A stretch of 51,811 nucleotides of DNA from Ruminococcus flavefaciens (lineage in GTDB: Bacteria; Bacillota; Clostridia; Oscillospirales; Ruminococcaceae), in the NCBI GenBank assembly GCA_023667045.1, contig JAMPAU010000001.1:1112783-1164593 (forward strand), read 5' to 3'. The position numbers were made by a program, and so were the translations under genes. Under the pieces are notes generated by a model that was not told the origin of the DNA, did not search any database, and worked only from the letters and a program-made list of their open reading frames with translations. Below, piece by piece: positions 24,917-34,181 of the stretch. Position 1 is the first letter of the stretch. The number at the start of each line of letters is the position of its first letter.

Positions 24917-26386
24917 ATGAACTTTTTACCTGAATTTAATAAGGTCATGGAAATAGCCAAAACCGGAAAGTATGATATTTTGCCGGTAAGCTGTGAAATC
25001 ATGTCCGACATCTGCACGCCTATTGAGGCAGTAAGAATACTGAAGAACGTTTCCGCACACTGCTATATGCTTGAATCGGTCGCTGACAAGGAAAAATGGG
25101 GCAGATATACTTTTATGGGTTTTGACCCTAAGCTTGAAATTACCTGCTCCGGAAACGACATCACCATAGGCGACATTAAAATGAAATCTGAAGACCCCCG
25201 TCAGCAGATTAGACAGATTCTTTCTTCCTACAGAAGTCCGAAGTTTGATTATCTGCCATCATTTACCGGCGGACTTGTCGGATATTTTTCATACGACTTT
25301 TTAGGCTATTCAGAGCCGTCTGTACGCATTAAAACCGAAGACACGGAGAATTTCAAGGACGTTGACTTAATGCTTTTCGACAAGGTAATAGCTTTTGACA
25401 ACTTCCGTCAGAAAATTATCCTCATAGCTAACATGAATCTCAGCGAGCCGGAAACCTCTTACAAAAAGGCACAGCTTGAACTCAAACAGCTTGCCGAACT
25501 CCTCCGCAACGGCGAAAAATCCAAAGAGCCTGCCGGACATCTCACCAGTGAAGTTACTCCGCTTTTCAATCAGGAAAAGTATTGTGAAATGGTCGAAAAA
25601 GCAAAGCACCATATTCATGAGGGCGATATTTTCCAGATAGTTCTTTCTAACAGATTAAGTGCGGGTTTTGAGGGAAGTTTGTTCAATACCTACCGTGTAC
25701 TCAGAACTATCAACCCGTCGCCGTATATGTTTTACTTTTCGGGTACTGACGTTGAAATAGCCGGAGCTTCTCCGGAAACTCTCGTTAAACTTGAGGACGG
25801 CGTACTGCATACTTTTCCATTGGCTGGCACTCGTCCGAGAGGTAAGACAGAACAGGAAGACCTTGAACTTGAAAGGGGTCTGCTTGCCGACGAAAAAGAA
25901 CTTGCAGAGCATAATATGCTTGTTGACTTAGGTCGCAATGACTTAGGAAAAATAAGTAAATTCGGTTCTGTACAGGTCGAAAAGCTCCACAGCATTGAAC
26001 GCTATTCGCACGTTATGCATATTGGTTCAACGGTAAGGGGCGAAATAATAGAAGATAAGTTTGACGCTCTCGACGCTGTAAGTGCCGTATTGCCTGCCGG
26101 AACTCTTTCCGGAGCTCCGAAAATAAGGGCGTGCCAGCTTATTGCAGAACTCGAAAACAACAAGCGTGGAATATACGGCGGTGCTATCGGATATATTGAT
26201 TTTACCGGCAACCTCGACACCTGCATAGCTATCAGAATAGCTTACAAGAAAAACGGTAAGGTTTTTGTACGGAGCGGAGCAGGTATTGTGGCGGATTCTG
26301 TACCGGAAAAGGAATATCAAGAGTGTATCAACAAGGCAAGAGCGGTTATAAACGCCCTTGAACTCGCAGAGGAGGCAGACTTATGA
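24917..26386 (+). CDS. trpE: Anthranilate synthase component I
   Basis: Converts chorismate plus ammonia (from TrpG) to anthranilate, the first step of Trp synthesis. It is 489 residues. CYMLESV near the N-terminus matches the LLES feedback site for Trp, so allosteric inhibition is likely. The catalytic domain shows YSFDFLGYS-like GYFSYDFLGYS, IFQIVLSNR, PLAGTRPRG, HNMLVDLGRNDLG and AVLPAGTLSGAPK, all typical. GGAGG lies before the ATG. It is the first gene after the T-box and overlaps trpG by 4 bp (ATGA). Confidence 0.96.
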   Translation: MNFLPEFNKVMEIAKTGKYDILPVSCEIMSDICTPIEAVRILKNVSAHCYMLESVADKEKWGRYTFMGFDPKLEITCSGNDITIGDIKMKSEDPRQQIRQILSSYRSPKFDYLPSFTGGLVGYFSYDFLGYSEPSVRIKTEDTENFKDVDLMLFDKVIAFDNFRQKIILIANMNLSEPETSYKKAQLELKQLAELLRNGEKSKEPAGHLTSEVTPLFNQEKYCEMVEKAKHHIHEGDIFQIVLSNRLSAGFEGSLFNTYRVLRTINPSPYMFYFSGTDVEIAGASPETLVKLEDGVLHTFPLAGTRPRGKTEQEDLELERGLLADEKELAEHNMLVDLGRNDLGKISKFGSVQVEKLHSIERYSHVMHIGSTVRGEIIEDKFDALDAVSAVLPAGTLSGAPKIRACQLIAELENNKRGIYGGAIGYIDFTGNLDTCIAIRIAYKKNGKVFVRSGAGIVADSVPEKEYQECINKARAVINALELAEEADL

Positions 26387-26970
26387 TTTTACTGATTGAC
26401 AATTATGACAGCTTTTCATATAATCTTTATCAGCTTATCGGTGAAATCTGTCCGGATATAAAGGTTATCCGCAACGACGAGATGACCGTTGAGGAGATAG
26501 AAAAGCTCGCTCCGGACAGAATTATAATCTCTCCCGGACCGGGCAGACCGGAAGACGCTGGCGTTATAATCGAGTGTGCAAAAACAGTATGTCAGAAAAT
26601 TCCAACGCTTGGCGTGTGTCTCGGACATCAGGCTATATGTTCGGCATACGGAGCTGAAATAACCTATGCTAAAAAACTTATGCACGGCAAACAGTCTGTG
26701 ATAACTTTTAATGAAAACTGTCAGCTTTTCAAGGGCATTGACACAAACGCCCCTGTCGCCCGTTATCATTCTCTTTCGGCAGACCCCGAAACAATTCCGG
26801 ACTGCTTAGAGGTTACAGCGGTTGCAGACGACGGCGAAATTATGGCTGTAAAGCACAAGGACTATAATATTTTCGGCGTGCAGTTTCACCCAGAGTCGAT
26901 AATGACACCCGACGGAAAAATTATGCTTGCTAATTTTATTAATATGAACGGAGATGAATGCAATGATTAA
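26383..26970 (+). CDS. trpG: Anthranilate synthase component II (glutamine amidotransferase)
   Basis: Class I glutamine amidotransferase of 195 residues, which supplies ammonia to TrpE. The nucleophile elbow GVCLGHQAI holds the catalytic Cys, and FHPESI holds the catalytic His and Glu. [12 protein letters not shown] forms the oxyanion region. It overlaps trpE by 4 bp and the start of trpD by 8 bp, so subunit ratios are probably set by coupling. It is not fused to trpD, unlike in enterobacteria. Members of this family can also serve aminodeoxychorismate synthase (PabA); a shared role is possible, since no other amidotransferase lies in the window. Confidence 0.95.
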   Translation: MILLIDNYDSFSYNLYQLIGEICPDIKVIRNDEMTVEEIEKLAPDRIIISPGPGRPEDAGVIIECAKTVCQKIPTLGVCLGHQAICSAYGAEITYAKKLMHGKQSVITFNENCQLFKGIDTNAPVARYHSLSADPETIPDCLEVTAVADDGEIMAVKHKDYNIFGVQFHPESIMTPDGKIMLANFINMNGDECND

Positions 26971-27982
26971 AGAAGCTATTATGAAAATCGTTGACAAAAA
27001 GGACTTGACATACGACGAGGCTTATCAAGTTGTATCTGAAATAATGTCCGGTAAGACCACCCCCACACAGAATGCCGCATTTCTTTCAGCACTTTCCACA
27101 AAAAGCACCAAAGCCGAGACAATCGAGGAAATAACAGGCTGTGCAGCCGCTATGCGTGATTCAGCTCTGAAGTTTGAAAACGACCTTGATTTACTGGAAA
27201 TCGTCGGCACTGGCGGAGACAATGCACAAAGTTTCAATATCTCGACTACTTCCGCACTTGTTATAGCGTCGTCGGGTATTCTCGTTGCTAAACATGGCAA
27301 CCGTGCGGCATCTTCTCTTTGCGGTACGGCTGACTGTCTGGAGGCTCTCGGTGTGAATATCGACCTTGAACCCGAAAAATGCCGTCAGCTTTTAAATGAA
27401 GTAGGATTCTGCTTTTTCTTTGCACAGAAGTATCATACGTCAATGAAATACGTTGGTTCTATAAGAAAAGAACTCGGTATACGCACGGTATTTAATATTC
27501 TCGGACCTCTCACCAATCCGGCAAACCCGAAAATGCACCTGTTAGGCGTTTACGACAAGTCGCTTGTTGAGCCGGTAGCGGAAGTTCTCATGAAACTTGG
27601 TTCAAAGAAAGGCATGGTAGTTTACGGCACGGATAAGCTCGACGAAATTTCAATGAGTGCCTCTACAGCGGTATGCGAATACAAGGACGGCTGGATTAAA
27701 AACTATGAAATCACTCCAGAGCAGTTCGGATTTGAGAGATGTTCAAAGGACGATTTAAAGGGCGGTACTCCCTCTGAAAACGCTGAAATCACAAGAAAAA
27801 TCCTCAGCGGTGAGATTAAGGGACATAAGCGTAACGCCGTACTCCTCAATGCCGGAAGTGCTATCTATATCGGCGGTAAGGCTGACAGCATGGCAGACGG
27901 CGTAAAGCTTGCCGGTGAACTTATCAACTCCGGAAAGGCTCTTGCTACTCTTGAAAAACTCATTGAAGTTTCCAACAGTTGA
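26963..27982 (+). CDS. trpD: Anthranilate phosphoribosyltransferase
   Basis: Joins anthranilate to PRPP, the second Trp step. It is 339 residues. The ATG at 26963 is chosen because GGAGAT (26950-26955) is 7 nt upstream; another ATG at 26954 is too close. The PRPP and magnesium loop is [17 protein letters not shown], followed by KHGNRAASS and [20 protein letters not shown], which are diagnostic. The start overlaps the end of trpG. It is the third gene of the seven-gene trp operon; trpC follows after 10 nt. Confidence 0.95.
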   Translation: MIKEAIMKIVDKKDLTYDEAYQVVSEIMSGKTTPTQNAAFLSALSTKSTKAETIEEITGCAAAMRDSALKFENDLDLLEIVGTGGDNAQSFNISTTSALVIASSGILVAKHGNRAASSLCGTADCLEALGVNIDLEPEKCRQLLNEVGFCFFFAQKYHTSMKYVGSIRKELGIRTVFNILGPLTNPANPKMHLLGVYDKSLVEPVAEVLMKLGSKKGMVVYGTDKLDEISMSASTAVCEYKDGWIKNYEITPEQFGFERCSKDDLKGGTPSENAEITRKILSGEIKGHKRNAVLLNAGSAIYIGGKADSMADGVKLAGELINSGKALATLEKLIEVSNS

Positions 27983-27992
27983 GGTGCGGAAT

Positions 27993-28775
27993 ATGACTAT
28001 TCTTGATAAACTCGCCGACCATGCACGTGAACGTGTCGGAATCGCTAAACAGAAAATTTCCGCCGACGAAATAAAAGAACTTGCTTTATCTCTGCCGACT
28101 GGAGCTTTTGAGTTTGAAAAGGCACTCAGAAAAGATGATATTTCATTTATATGTGAGTGCAAAAAGGCTTCTCCCTCAAAGGGCATTATTGCGGAGGACT
28201 TCCCATATCTGCAAATCGCCAAAGACTATGAAAAGGCAGGTGCTGACTGTATTTCAGTTCTCACAGAGCCAAAGTGGTTTTTAGGTCACGACGAATATTT
28301 AAAGGAGATAACACAGAATGTCTCAATACCTTGTATACGCAAGGATTTCACCGTTGACGAGTATATGATTTACGAAGCTAAACTTTTAGGTGCAAAAGCC
28401 GTATTATTGATATGTTCGATTCTCGACGGCGGACAGATTAAGGAATATATAAAAATATGCGACAAACTGGGTATTTCCGCACTCGTCGAGGCTCACGACG
28501 AAACCGAAATAAAAACCGCTGTTAACTCCGGTGCAAGAATCATAGGAGTTAACAACAGGAATTTAAAAGATTTTACTGTTGATACAGGTAACAGCAGACG
28601 TATGAGAGAATTAGTTCCAGCAGATATAATTTTTGTCTCGGAAAGCGGTGTGAAAACTGCTGACGATATAAAACTTCTCCGTGAATCCGGTGCTGACGCT
28701 GTGCTTATCGGTGAAACCCTCATGCGTGCAGACGACAAAACCGCAAAGCTTGCCGAACTGAAAGGGAATATATGA
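27993..28775 (+). CDS. trpC: Indole-3-glycerol phosphate synthase
   Basis: TIM-barrel enzyme of 260 residues that closes CdRP to indole-3-glycerol phosphate. The ATG at 27993 follows GAGGTG; an earlier in-frame start would extend 28 residues into trpD. Key motifs are ICECKKASPSKG (catalytic Lys), VLTEPKWFLG, RKDFTVDEYMIYEAK, GVNNRNLKDF and VSESGVKTADD. TrpC is not fused to TrpF here. It overlaps trpF by 4 bp (ATGA). Confidence 0.95.
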   Translation: MTILDKLADHARERVGIAKQKISADEIKELALSLPTGAFEFEKALRKDDISFICECKKASPSKGIIAEDFPYLQIAKDYEKAGADCISVLTEPKWFLGHDEYLKEITQNVSIPCIRKDFTVDEYMIYEAKLLGAKAVLLICSILDGGQIKEYIKICDKLGISALVEAHDETEIKTAVNSGARIIGVNNRNLKDFTVDTGNSRRMRELVPADIIFVSESGVKTADDIKLLRESGADAVLIGETLMRADDKTAKLAELKGNI

Positions 28776-29374
28776 CTAAAATAAAAATGTGCGGTCTTAG
28801 CCGTCCGTGCGATATTGAATATGCTAATGAGGTTATGCCGGAGTATGTAGGTTTTGTTTTTGCGGAAAAAAGCAAGCGGTATGTTTCGCCGGAAAAAGCC
28901 TGTGAACTCCGGAAAAACCTTGACAGAAAGATAACTCCGGTGGGGGTTTTCGTCAACGCTGATATTGATTTCATAGCAGGACTAGTTGAAAGTAAAGCTA
29001 TTGATATAGTACAGTTGCACGGCACGGAAGACGAGCATTATATTGAAAACCTCAGAAAAGTTATATCTGTGTCGGTGATACAGGCTTTCCGGATTGAAAA
29101 GCCGGAGGATATTAATAAAGCCGTACAATCTCCGGCAGACTATATACTGCTTGATTCGGGCGGAGGTTCGGGAAAGACTTTCGACCACTCACTTATAAAA
29201 AATATAAACCGTCCTTATTTTCTTGCCGGAGGACTTACCCCCGAAAATGTCGGTGAGATTTCCGACAGACTACAGCCCTATGCGGTAGATGCGAGTTCAT
29301 CGCTTGAAACGGACGGTTACAAGGATATTAACAAAATGAGGGCTTTTGCTTGCTCCCTCAGAAGAAAGGATTGA
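28772..29374 (+). CDS. trpF: Phosphoribosylanthranilate isomerase
   Basis: TIM-barrel isomerase of 200 residues that converts PRA to CdRP. KIKMCGLSRPCDIEYA holds the catalytic Cys7. GFVFAEKSKRYV, VGVFVN, IDIVQLHGTED and LAGGLTPENV follow the family, and the C-terminal phosphate site is AVDASSSLETDGYKD. A start overlapping trpC and a 6-nt gap to trpB place it mid-operon. It is a separate gene, as is usual in Firmicutes. Confidence 0.95.
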   Translation: MTKIKMCGLSRPCDIEYANEVMPEYVGFVFAEKSKRYVSPEKACELRKNLDRKITPVGVFVNADIDFIAGLVESKAIDIVQLHGTEDEHYIENLRKVISVSVIQAFRIEKPEDINKAVQSPADYILLDSGGGSGKTFDHSLIKNINRPYFLAGGLTPENVGEISDRLQPYAVDASSSLETDGYKDINKMRAFACSLRRKD

Positions 29375-29380
29375 TTTGAT

Positions 29381-30565
29381 ATGTCAAAAGGCAGATTCGG
29401 CGTACATGGCGGTCAGTACATTCCGGAAACTCTCATGAACGCTATCATAGAACTTGAAAACGCCTACAATCACTATAAACACGACCCCGATTTCAACCGT
29501 GAATTAAGGGATTTACTCGATAATTATGCCGGCAGACCGTCATTACTTTACTATGCGGAAAAACTCACCCGTGAACTCGGTGGAGCTAAAATTTATCTCA
29601 AACGTGAAGACCTTAACCATACAGGTTCGCACAAGATAAATAATGTTCTCGGACAGGCTCTGCTTGCCAAAAAAATGGGTAAGACACGTCTGATAGCCGA
29701 AACGGGAGCAGGTCAGCACGGTGTTGCAACTGCCACAGCGGCGGCACTTCTTGACATGGAATGCGTTGTTTTTATGGGAGAGGAAGATACAAAACGTCAG
29801 GCACTCAACGTTTACAGAATGAAGTTATTAGGTGCGGAAGTTATTCCGGTAAAGTCCGGCACTGCCACCCTTAAGGACGCAGTTTCTGAAGCTATGAGAG
29901 AATGGACTTCACGTATCAGTGATACGCATTATTGTTTAGGTTCAGTAATGGGTCCTCACCCTTTTCCTACTATCGTGCGTGATTTTCAAGCTGTAATTTC
30001 AATGGAATCAAGAAGTCAGATTCTCGAAAAAGAGGGCAGACTTCCCGACGCTGTAATTGCCTGTGTCGGTGGCGGGTCTAACGCTATAGGAAGTTTCTAT
30101 CACTTTATACCCGACGAAAGAGTACGTCTCATTGGCTGTGAGGCTGCCGGACGTGGTATTGATACTTTCGAGACAGCAGCTACTGTAAATACCGGAAAAA
30201 TAGGCATTTTTCATGGCATGAAGTCATATTTCTGCCAGGACGAATACGGACAGATTGCACCTGTTTATTCAATTTCAGCAGGTCTTGACTATCCCGGTGT
30301 TGGTCCGGAACACGCATACCTCCACGATATAGGACGTGCTGAATATGTCCCAGTTACCGACGACGAGGCAGTAAACGCCTTTGAGTATCTCTCACGCACT
30401 GAGGGAATCATTCCGGCTATAGAATCAGCACACGCTATAGCTTACGCCATGAAACTCGCTCCCACTATGGACAAAGACCAGATTATTATTGTTACCGTTT
30501 CCGGACGTGGAGACAAGGACTGTGCAGCTATAGCACGTTACAGAGGGGAGGATATTTATGAGTAA
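29381..30565 (+). CDS. trpB: Tryptophan synthase beta chain
   Basis: PLP enzyme of 394 residues that condenses indole with serine. The PLP lysine is in [41 protein letters not shown] and the phosphate loop [10 protein letters not shown] are typical of the TrpB1 class that pairs with TrpA. The indole passes through a tunnel from TrpA. The start follows AAAGGATTG. The end overlaps trpA by 8 bp, which fits tight coupling of the alpha and beta subunits. Confidence 0.97.
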   Translation: MSKGRFGVHGGQYIPETLMNAIIELENAYNHYKHDPDFNRELRDLLDNYAGRPSLLYYAEKLTRELGGAKIYLKREDLNHTGSHKINNVLGQALLAKKMGKTRLIAETGAGQHGVATATAAALLDMECVVFMGEEDTKRQALNVYRMKLLGAEVIPVKSGTATLKDAVSEAMREWTSRISDTHYCLGSVMGPHPFPTIVRDFQAVISMESRSQILEKEGRLPDAVIACVGGGSNAIGSFYHFIPDERVRLIGCEAAGRGIDTFETAATVNTGKIGIFHGMKSYFCQDEYGQIAPVYSISAGLDYPGVGPEHAYLHDIGRAEYVPVTDDEAVNAFEYLSRTEGIIPAIESAHAIAYAMKLAPTMDKDQIIIVTVSGRGDKDCAAIARYRGEDIYE

Positions 30566-31328
30566 TATAAAAAAGGCTTTCGAGAACGGCAAGGCTTTTA
30601 TACCGTTTATTACGTGCGGAGACCCCGATTTAGAGACTACCGGAAAAGTAGTCCGTGAGGCTGTCGCAAACGGAGCGGATTTAATCGAACTGGGCATACC
30701 TTTTTCCGACCCGACAGCAGAAGGACCAGTTATTCAAGGTGCTAATATCCGTGCATTAGCAGGCGGAGTTACTACAGACAAGATTTTTGATTTTGTCGCC
30801 GAACTCCGCAAGGACGTTAAAATACCTATGGTCTTCATGACATACGCTAACGTTGTATTTTCGTATGGTGCAGAGCGTTTCATGAAAAAGTGTGTTGAGA
30901 CAGGCATGGACGGCATTATACTACCCGATATACCTTTTGAGGAAAAGGGCGAGTTTACGGAAATCGCCAGACAGTACGGCATTGATATGATTTCACTGGT
31001 AGCACCTACTTCCGAAAACCGCATAGCCATGATTGCCAAAGAAGCAGAGGGCTTTATATATGTTGTTTCAAGTCTCGGAGTTACTGGCACACGTACTGAA
31101 ATAACTACCAATATCGGCGATATAGTTTCAGTTATCCGTGAAAATACTGATGTTCCGTGTGCTGTAGGTTTCGGAATATCCACGCCGGAGCAGGCTAAGA
31201 AAATGGCTGGGCTTTCCGACGGTGCTATAGTAGGTTCGGCAATAATAAAGATTATCGAAAAATACGGCAAGGATTCGCCTGAATACGTCGGCGAGTACGT
31301 CAAGAGCATGAAAGACGCTCTCCGCTGA
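30558..31328 (+). CDS. trpA: Tryptophan synthase alpha chain
   Basis: TIM-barrel lyase of 256 residues that releases indole from indole-3-glycerol phosphate. Catalytic Glu lies in [19 protein letters not shown], and the catalytic Asp in [21 protein letters not shown] and the phosphate-binding GFGISTPEQ and [10 protein letters not shown] are also present. GGGGAGG lies inside the end of trpB. It is the last Trp enzyme of the operon, with a cupin gene 9 nt further on. Confidence 0.97.
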   Translation: MSNIKKAFENGKAFIPFITCGDPDLETTGKVVREAVANGADLIELGIPFSDPTAEGPVIQGANIRALAGGVTTDKIFDFVAELRKDVKIPMVFMTYANVVFSYGAERFMKKCVETGMDGIILPDIPFEEKGEFTEIARQYGIDMISLVAPTSENRIAMIAKEAEGFIYVVSSLGVTGTRTEITTNIGDIVSVIRENTDVPCAVGFGISTPEQAKKMAGLSDGAIVGSAIIKIIEKYGKDSPEYVGEYVKSMKDALR

Positions 31329-31337
31329 GGTCTGTTT

Positions 31338-31646
31338 ATGAACAATTTTATTACACCGCCTAATCATGCCAATTTCAAGGCAAAGAAACTTTTCGGCGAA
31401 ATGGGTACTGTTATTGACGGCTCAATAGCTTATATTGGTTTGGACGGCGGAGGACCTACAGAACTTCATACCCATGAACACAATCACCTTTTTATCGTGA
31501 CCAAAGGCGAGGCGAAAATTAAACTTGCCGACCGTGAAGTAATCCTGAAAAAAGACGAATCATTTTTAGTTGAGGGTAAAATTCCGCACTCCGTATGGAA
31601 CAACATACAGGACGAAACTGTAATGATTGGTATTTCATTAAAATAA
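31338..31646 (+). CDS. Small cupin protein at the end of the trp operon
   Basis: Single-domain cupin of 102 residues. The first cupin motif is ELHTHEHNHLFIVTKGEAKIKL, with His residues able to bind a metal. The second is PHSVWNN, giving a further His. The start follows TGAGGT, 9 nt after trpA, and the operon terminator comes directly after, so it is co-transcribed with trp genes. Its function is unknown; small cupins bind or modify small ligands. A role in sensing or handling a Trp-pathway compound is possible but only inferred from position. Confidence 0.88.
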   Translation: MNNFITPPNHANFKAKKLFGEMGTVIDGSIAYIGLDGGGPTELHTHEHNHLFIVTKGEAKIKLADREVILKKDESFLVEGKIPHSVWNNIQDETVMIGISLK

Positions 31647-31650
31647 TAAA

Positions 31651-31678
31651 AAATCCCCTTTTTACAGGGGATTTTTTT
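31651..31678 (+). terminator. Terminator of the trp operon
   Basis: AAATCCCC (31651-31658) and GGGGATTT (31667-31674) flank an 8-nt loop and are followed by T residues. It reaches the stop codon of the convergent gene. Confidence 0.88.
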
Positions 31679-32087
31679 ATGTGAAGTCTTCGATTCTATA
31701 GCTAGGACTTAGTTCGTAAATTCTGAACCAGTGACACCATTTGTCAGTAAGATAGCATGAAAAACTATCAGAATTATTTTCGTTTTCATAATAGAAAACA
31801 GTACCCATCTGTTCAGATAATGAATATCCTTTTTCTGAAAAAACATCATCATATATATAGTCGTGCCGTCCGATAACAACGCTGTTGTCCTTGCCATTGC
31901 AACGCACAGTAACTCCCTTGCTTAAATGAAAGTAGACAAGCGTTGTCTCCGGAAGTTTATTTATCCCGTAGCCGTATTCCTTGAGGTATTTTAAGATACA
32001 CATTTCAGTTGCGACAAAGAAAACAACCAATATACTAAGAATAACTGCAATAATTTTTTTTATTTTTAATAATTTCAAAATAATCAC
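31677..32087 (-). CDS. Hypothetical membrane-anchored protein
   Basis: An N-terminal transmembrane helix (IIAVILSILVVFFVATEM) is followed by about 100 mostly polar residues expected outside the cell, including two Cys near the C-terminus (FSCYLTDKWCHW) that could form a disulfide. I recognise no family. The GTG at 32087 has no clear ribosome binding site. TTG at 32078, giving 133 residues, follows AGGTGA and may be the real start. It lies 18 bp after the CE3 esterase gene in the same direction, so it may be cotranscribed. Confidence 0.6.
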   Translation of the reverse strand: MIILKLLKIKKIIAVILSILVVFFVATEMCILKYLKEYGYGINKLPETTLVYFHLSKGVTVRCNGKDNSVVIGRHDYIYDDVFSEKGYSLSEQMGTVFYYENENNSDSFSCYLTDKWCHWFRIYELSPSYRIEDFT

Positions 32088-32105
32088 CTACCAAATCCGG
32101 AACTT

Positions 32106-33290
32106 TTATGTTATTGATATTATTTCGCCATTGTATTCTATAGTGGTTGGTTCGTCATCGGTGCTAAGGTCTATAACTGCACTATTTACGGCTTTATGAA
32201 TCGTGGAGGCTGTTGAATTTACAGACTGAACTTTTTGGGGTTGCATATTTTTTTCAATGAATAACTGCCTTAAAAGTGTTAAGTCGAAACTGTCAAGAGT
32301 TCCGTCTTCGTTTATGTCAAACAGGGAATAGTTTTCTTCGGTAATCTGGTGATTTTCACGACCTAAAAGATAATTGGACAATGAAACAAGGTCTGCCACT
32401 CTGTAGGGTGCTTCTGCTGTTGAGTCCACTTTATCTATGAAATTTTTATTATCAAAATATTCCCAGATAGTTGCAGACCACATGAGACCTATTCCATTGT
32501 AGGCTTTTTCATTAGGATGTACGCCGTCCTCAAGAATATTATCTTTCAGCTTGGTCTCCCTTGTCAGACGTTCATAAATATCTGCAAATTCAACATTTTT
32601 TCCCTCGTCTTTCAGCTTTTCAACAAGCACTGGTATAGAATTATTATACTTATCGACATAGGAGTTTATTATCTCGTTGAAGTCTTCCGGTGTGTTGCTG
32701 AATTTTTCGTCGCCGTAAGCCCAGCACCAGTCATAGACCTCTACAGCGTCGATATGCGGAATATTGCTCACAAATATAACGGTATCGTCACTGGTGTTTT
32801 CGTTTATGTAGTTTATGAGGTTTTCGAGACGGTCTGTTATGCCGTCATTGTAGGCACTGAGAATATCGTTAGTGCCAATCTGCAACATAATAATATCGGG
32901 GTCGTAAGTCTGTAAATAATCTCCCTCTTTGAGAGTTTCAAGGATTCCCTGACGTGTTTCAGTGCCGTCCATATACTGAATGGCGTAACCGCTGTAACCG
33001 CAGTGGTCTGTATCGTAAGTACGTGTTGTGCCGTTGTGTTCATAAGTGTCCGGATAGTCAGAGTTAGGACCTACCATATCAAAATCATATTCCCAGCTGT
33101 TTCCGAACCAGTAGCAGAAGTATTTCCTGTAACCGCCCGACGACTGATAACCATGCGTTATTGAATCTCCTATGGGCATGATTTTTAAAGTCTGGTCGCT
33201 GATTTTTTCGTCTTCTGCAATGGCAACGGTCGGCATAAGCGTAAACACCATAGTTACCGCTGATATGAGAGATATAATTTTTCTTTTCAT
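32106..33290 (-). CDS. Secreted SGNH esterase (CE3-like) with dockerin
   Basis: Secreted enzyme of 394 residues, most like carbohydrate esterase family 3 (acetylxylan esterase). The signal peptide ends VAIA-ED. The SGNH core has block I IMPIGDSITHG (catalytic Ser), block III IGTND, and block V EDGVHPNE (catalytic Asp and His). From about residue 300 a dockerin begins: the first helix is RVADLVSLSNYLLGR, but its calcium loop is degenerate; the second loop, DINEDGTLDSFD, is intact. A short tail follows. The enzyme probably removes acetyl groups from xylan while docked to a scaffoldin. AAAAGGAG lies upstream. Substrate is inferred from family. Confidence 0.88.
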   Translation of the reverse strand: MKRKIISLISAVTMVFTLMPTVAIAEDEKISDQTLKIMPIGDSITHGYQSSGGYRKYFCYWFGNSWEYDFDMVGPNSDYPDTYEHNGTTRTYDTDHCGYSGYAIQYMDGTETRQGILETLKEGDYLQTYDPDIIMLQIGTNDILSAYNDGITDRLENLINYINENTSDDTVIFVSNIPHIDAVEVYDWCWAYGDEKFSNTPEDFNEIINSYVDKYNNSIPVLVEKLKDEGKNVEFADIYERLTRETKLKDNILEDGVHPNEKAYNGIGLMWSATIWEYFDNKNFIDKVDSTAEAPYRVADLVSLSNYLLGRENHQITEENYSLFDINEDGTLDSFDLTLLRQLFIEKNMQPQKVQSVNSTASTIHKAVNSAVIDLSTDDEPTTIEYNGEIISIT

Positions 33291-33342
33291 GTTGTTAGCT
33301 CCTTTTTCAGTAGATTTATTTAGTTTTTATATTTGGTTTTTC

Positions 33343-33495
33343 TTATGAAATAATTTCAAAACATTCAGGCGGAAAAAGATAATCTTCATTTATTTCCGTC
33401 ATAATCCTGTACCAGCCTTTTTCGATTGAAATAACTTCATATATTTTTCCGTGTCGGATTGCGACAAGGTCTTTTCCAATATATTTTACTTTCAA
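33343..33495 (-). CDS. Small hypothetical protein, 50 residues
   Basis: TTG start at 33495 follows GGGAG, which overlaps the stop of the upstream gene. The frame runs 50 codons (MKVKYIGKDLVAIRHGKIYE and on, ending CFEIIS). The sequence alternates beta-strand-like segments, much like a small SH3-type barrel, though I cannot name a family. The 2-nt gap to the 148-residue gene upstream suggests a co-translated pair. TTG start and small size make it easy to miss. Confidence 0.6.
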   Translation of the reverse strand: MKVKYIGKDLVAIRHGKIYEVISIEKGWYRIMTEINEDYLFPPECFEIIS

Positions 33496-33497
33496 AT

Positions 33498-33944
33498 TTA
33501 CTCTCCCTGCTGTAATTCTTTATCTGATTTCATTGTTTTATATTTCCAATGTACGTGGTCATTACTATTATATATTTTATCTATGTCTTCTTTGGTATAG
33601 TACCAGTCCATTTCGTCATAATAAATAGTATCAGGATGAAGTTGCATATATTTATGCAAAATTTCAAGTACTATTTCCTCACAATTCCATGTTTCTTCAA
33701 TATCAACTACACAATTTAAATTATTGTCTATCCAGTTTATATGCCAATTTTCTTTACGGTCATTAAGACCATATAAACGCATTATAAAGCCAATTTCATT
33801 TTTATCAACACTTATTGAACAGTAATCTTCTCCATTTGTATCTTCATTCCAGTCATAATAGCTATAATGAAGACTATTTAATATATCGATGATTTCTTTT
33901 TTTACTATAGATAATTTTTCTCCATTTATTTTTCTTAAAAACAT
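33498..33944 (-). CDS. Hypothetical acidic protein, 148 residues
   Basis: Soluble protein rich in Asp, Glu, Trp and Tyr (for example ENWHINWIDNN and YYDEMDWYYTKED). No signal peptide or membrane helix. TAGGAG precedes the ATG. I recognise no family; the size, acidity and isolated small partner recall immunity-type proteins of polymorphic toxin systems, but no toxin is near, so this is only a possibility. It is followed by the 50-residue gene. Confidence 0.7.
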   Translation of the reverse strand: MFLRKINGEKLSIVKKEIIDILNSLHYSYYDWNEDTNGEDYCSISVDKNEIGFIMRLYGLNDRKENWHINWIDNNLNCVVDIEETWNCEEIVLEILHKYMQLHPDTIYYDEMDWYYTKEDIDKIYNSNDHVHWKYKTMKSDKELQQGE

Positions 33945-34042
33945 TCCAGATACTCCTATAATTCAACATCTCCTCTCAATCTTATTTTAACATTAAAATA
34001 ATAATCTGTCAATAAAAAATTATGATAGCCACAGCAAACATC

Positions 34043-34072
34043 TTGTATTTTACCGGAAAAATATGTTATAAT
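34043..34072 (+). promoter_or_regulatory. Promoter of adhE
   Basis: TTGTAT at 34043-34048, an 18-bp spacer and TATAAT at 34067-34072. This predicts a leader of about 100 nt that contains the Rex-like site. Confidence 0.65.
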
Positions 34073-34129
34073 ATAAACAGTGCAGGAAATGAAAGCCGGA
34101 AGTATGAAAACTTTTGTGCATAGTCATGG

Positions 34130-34147
34130 TTGTTAAAAAAATAACAA
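34130..34147. promoter_or_regulatory. Rex operator in the adhE leader
   Basis: TTGTTA-N6-TAACAA, an 18-bp inverted repeat matching the Rex consensus TTGTTAA-N4-TTAACAA at 16 positions or more. Rex is a repressor that leaves DNA when NADH is high. The site lies downstream of the promoter, so bound Rex would block elongation. Confidence 0.75.
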
Positions 34148-34181
34148 TCTCTGCATAATAAAAATGTACTGGAGGAATAGT

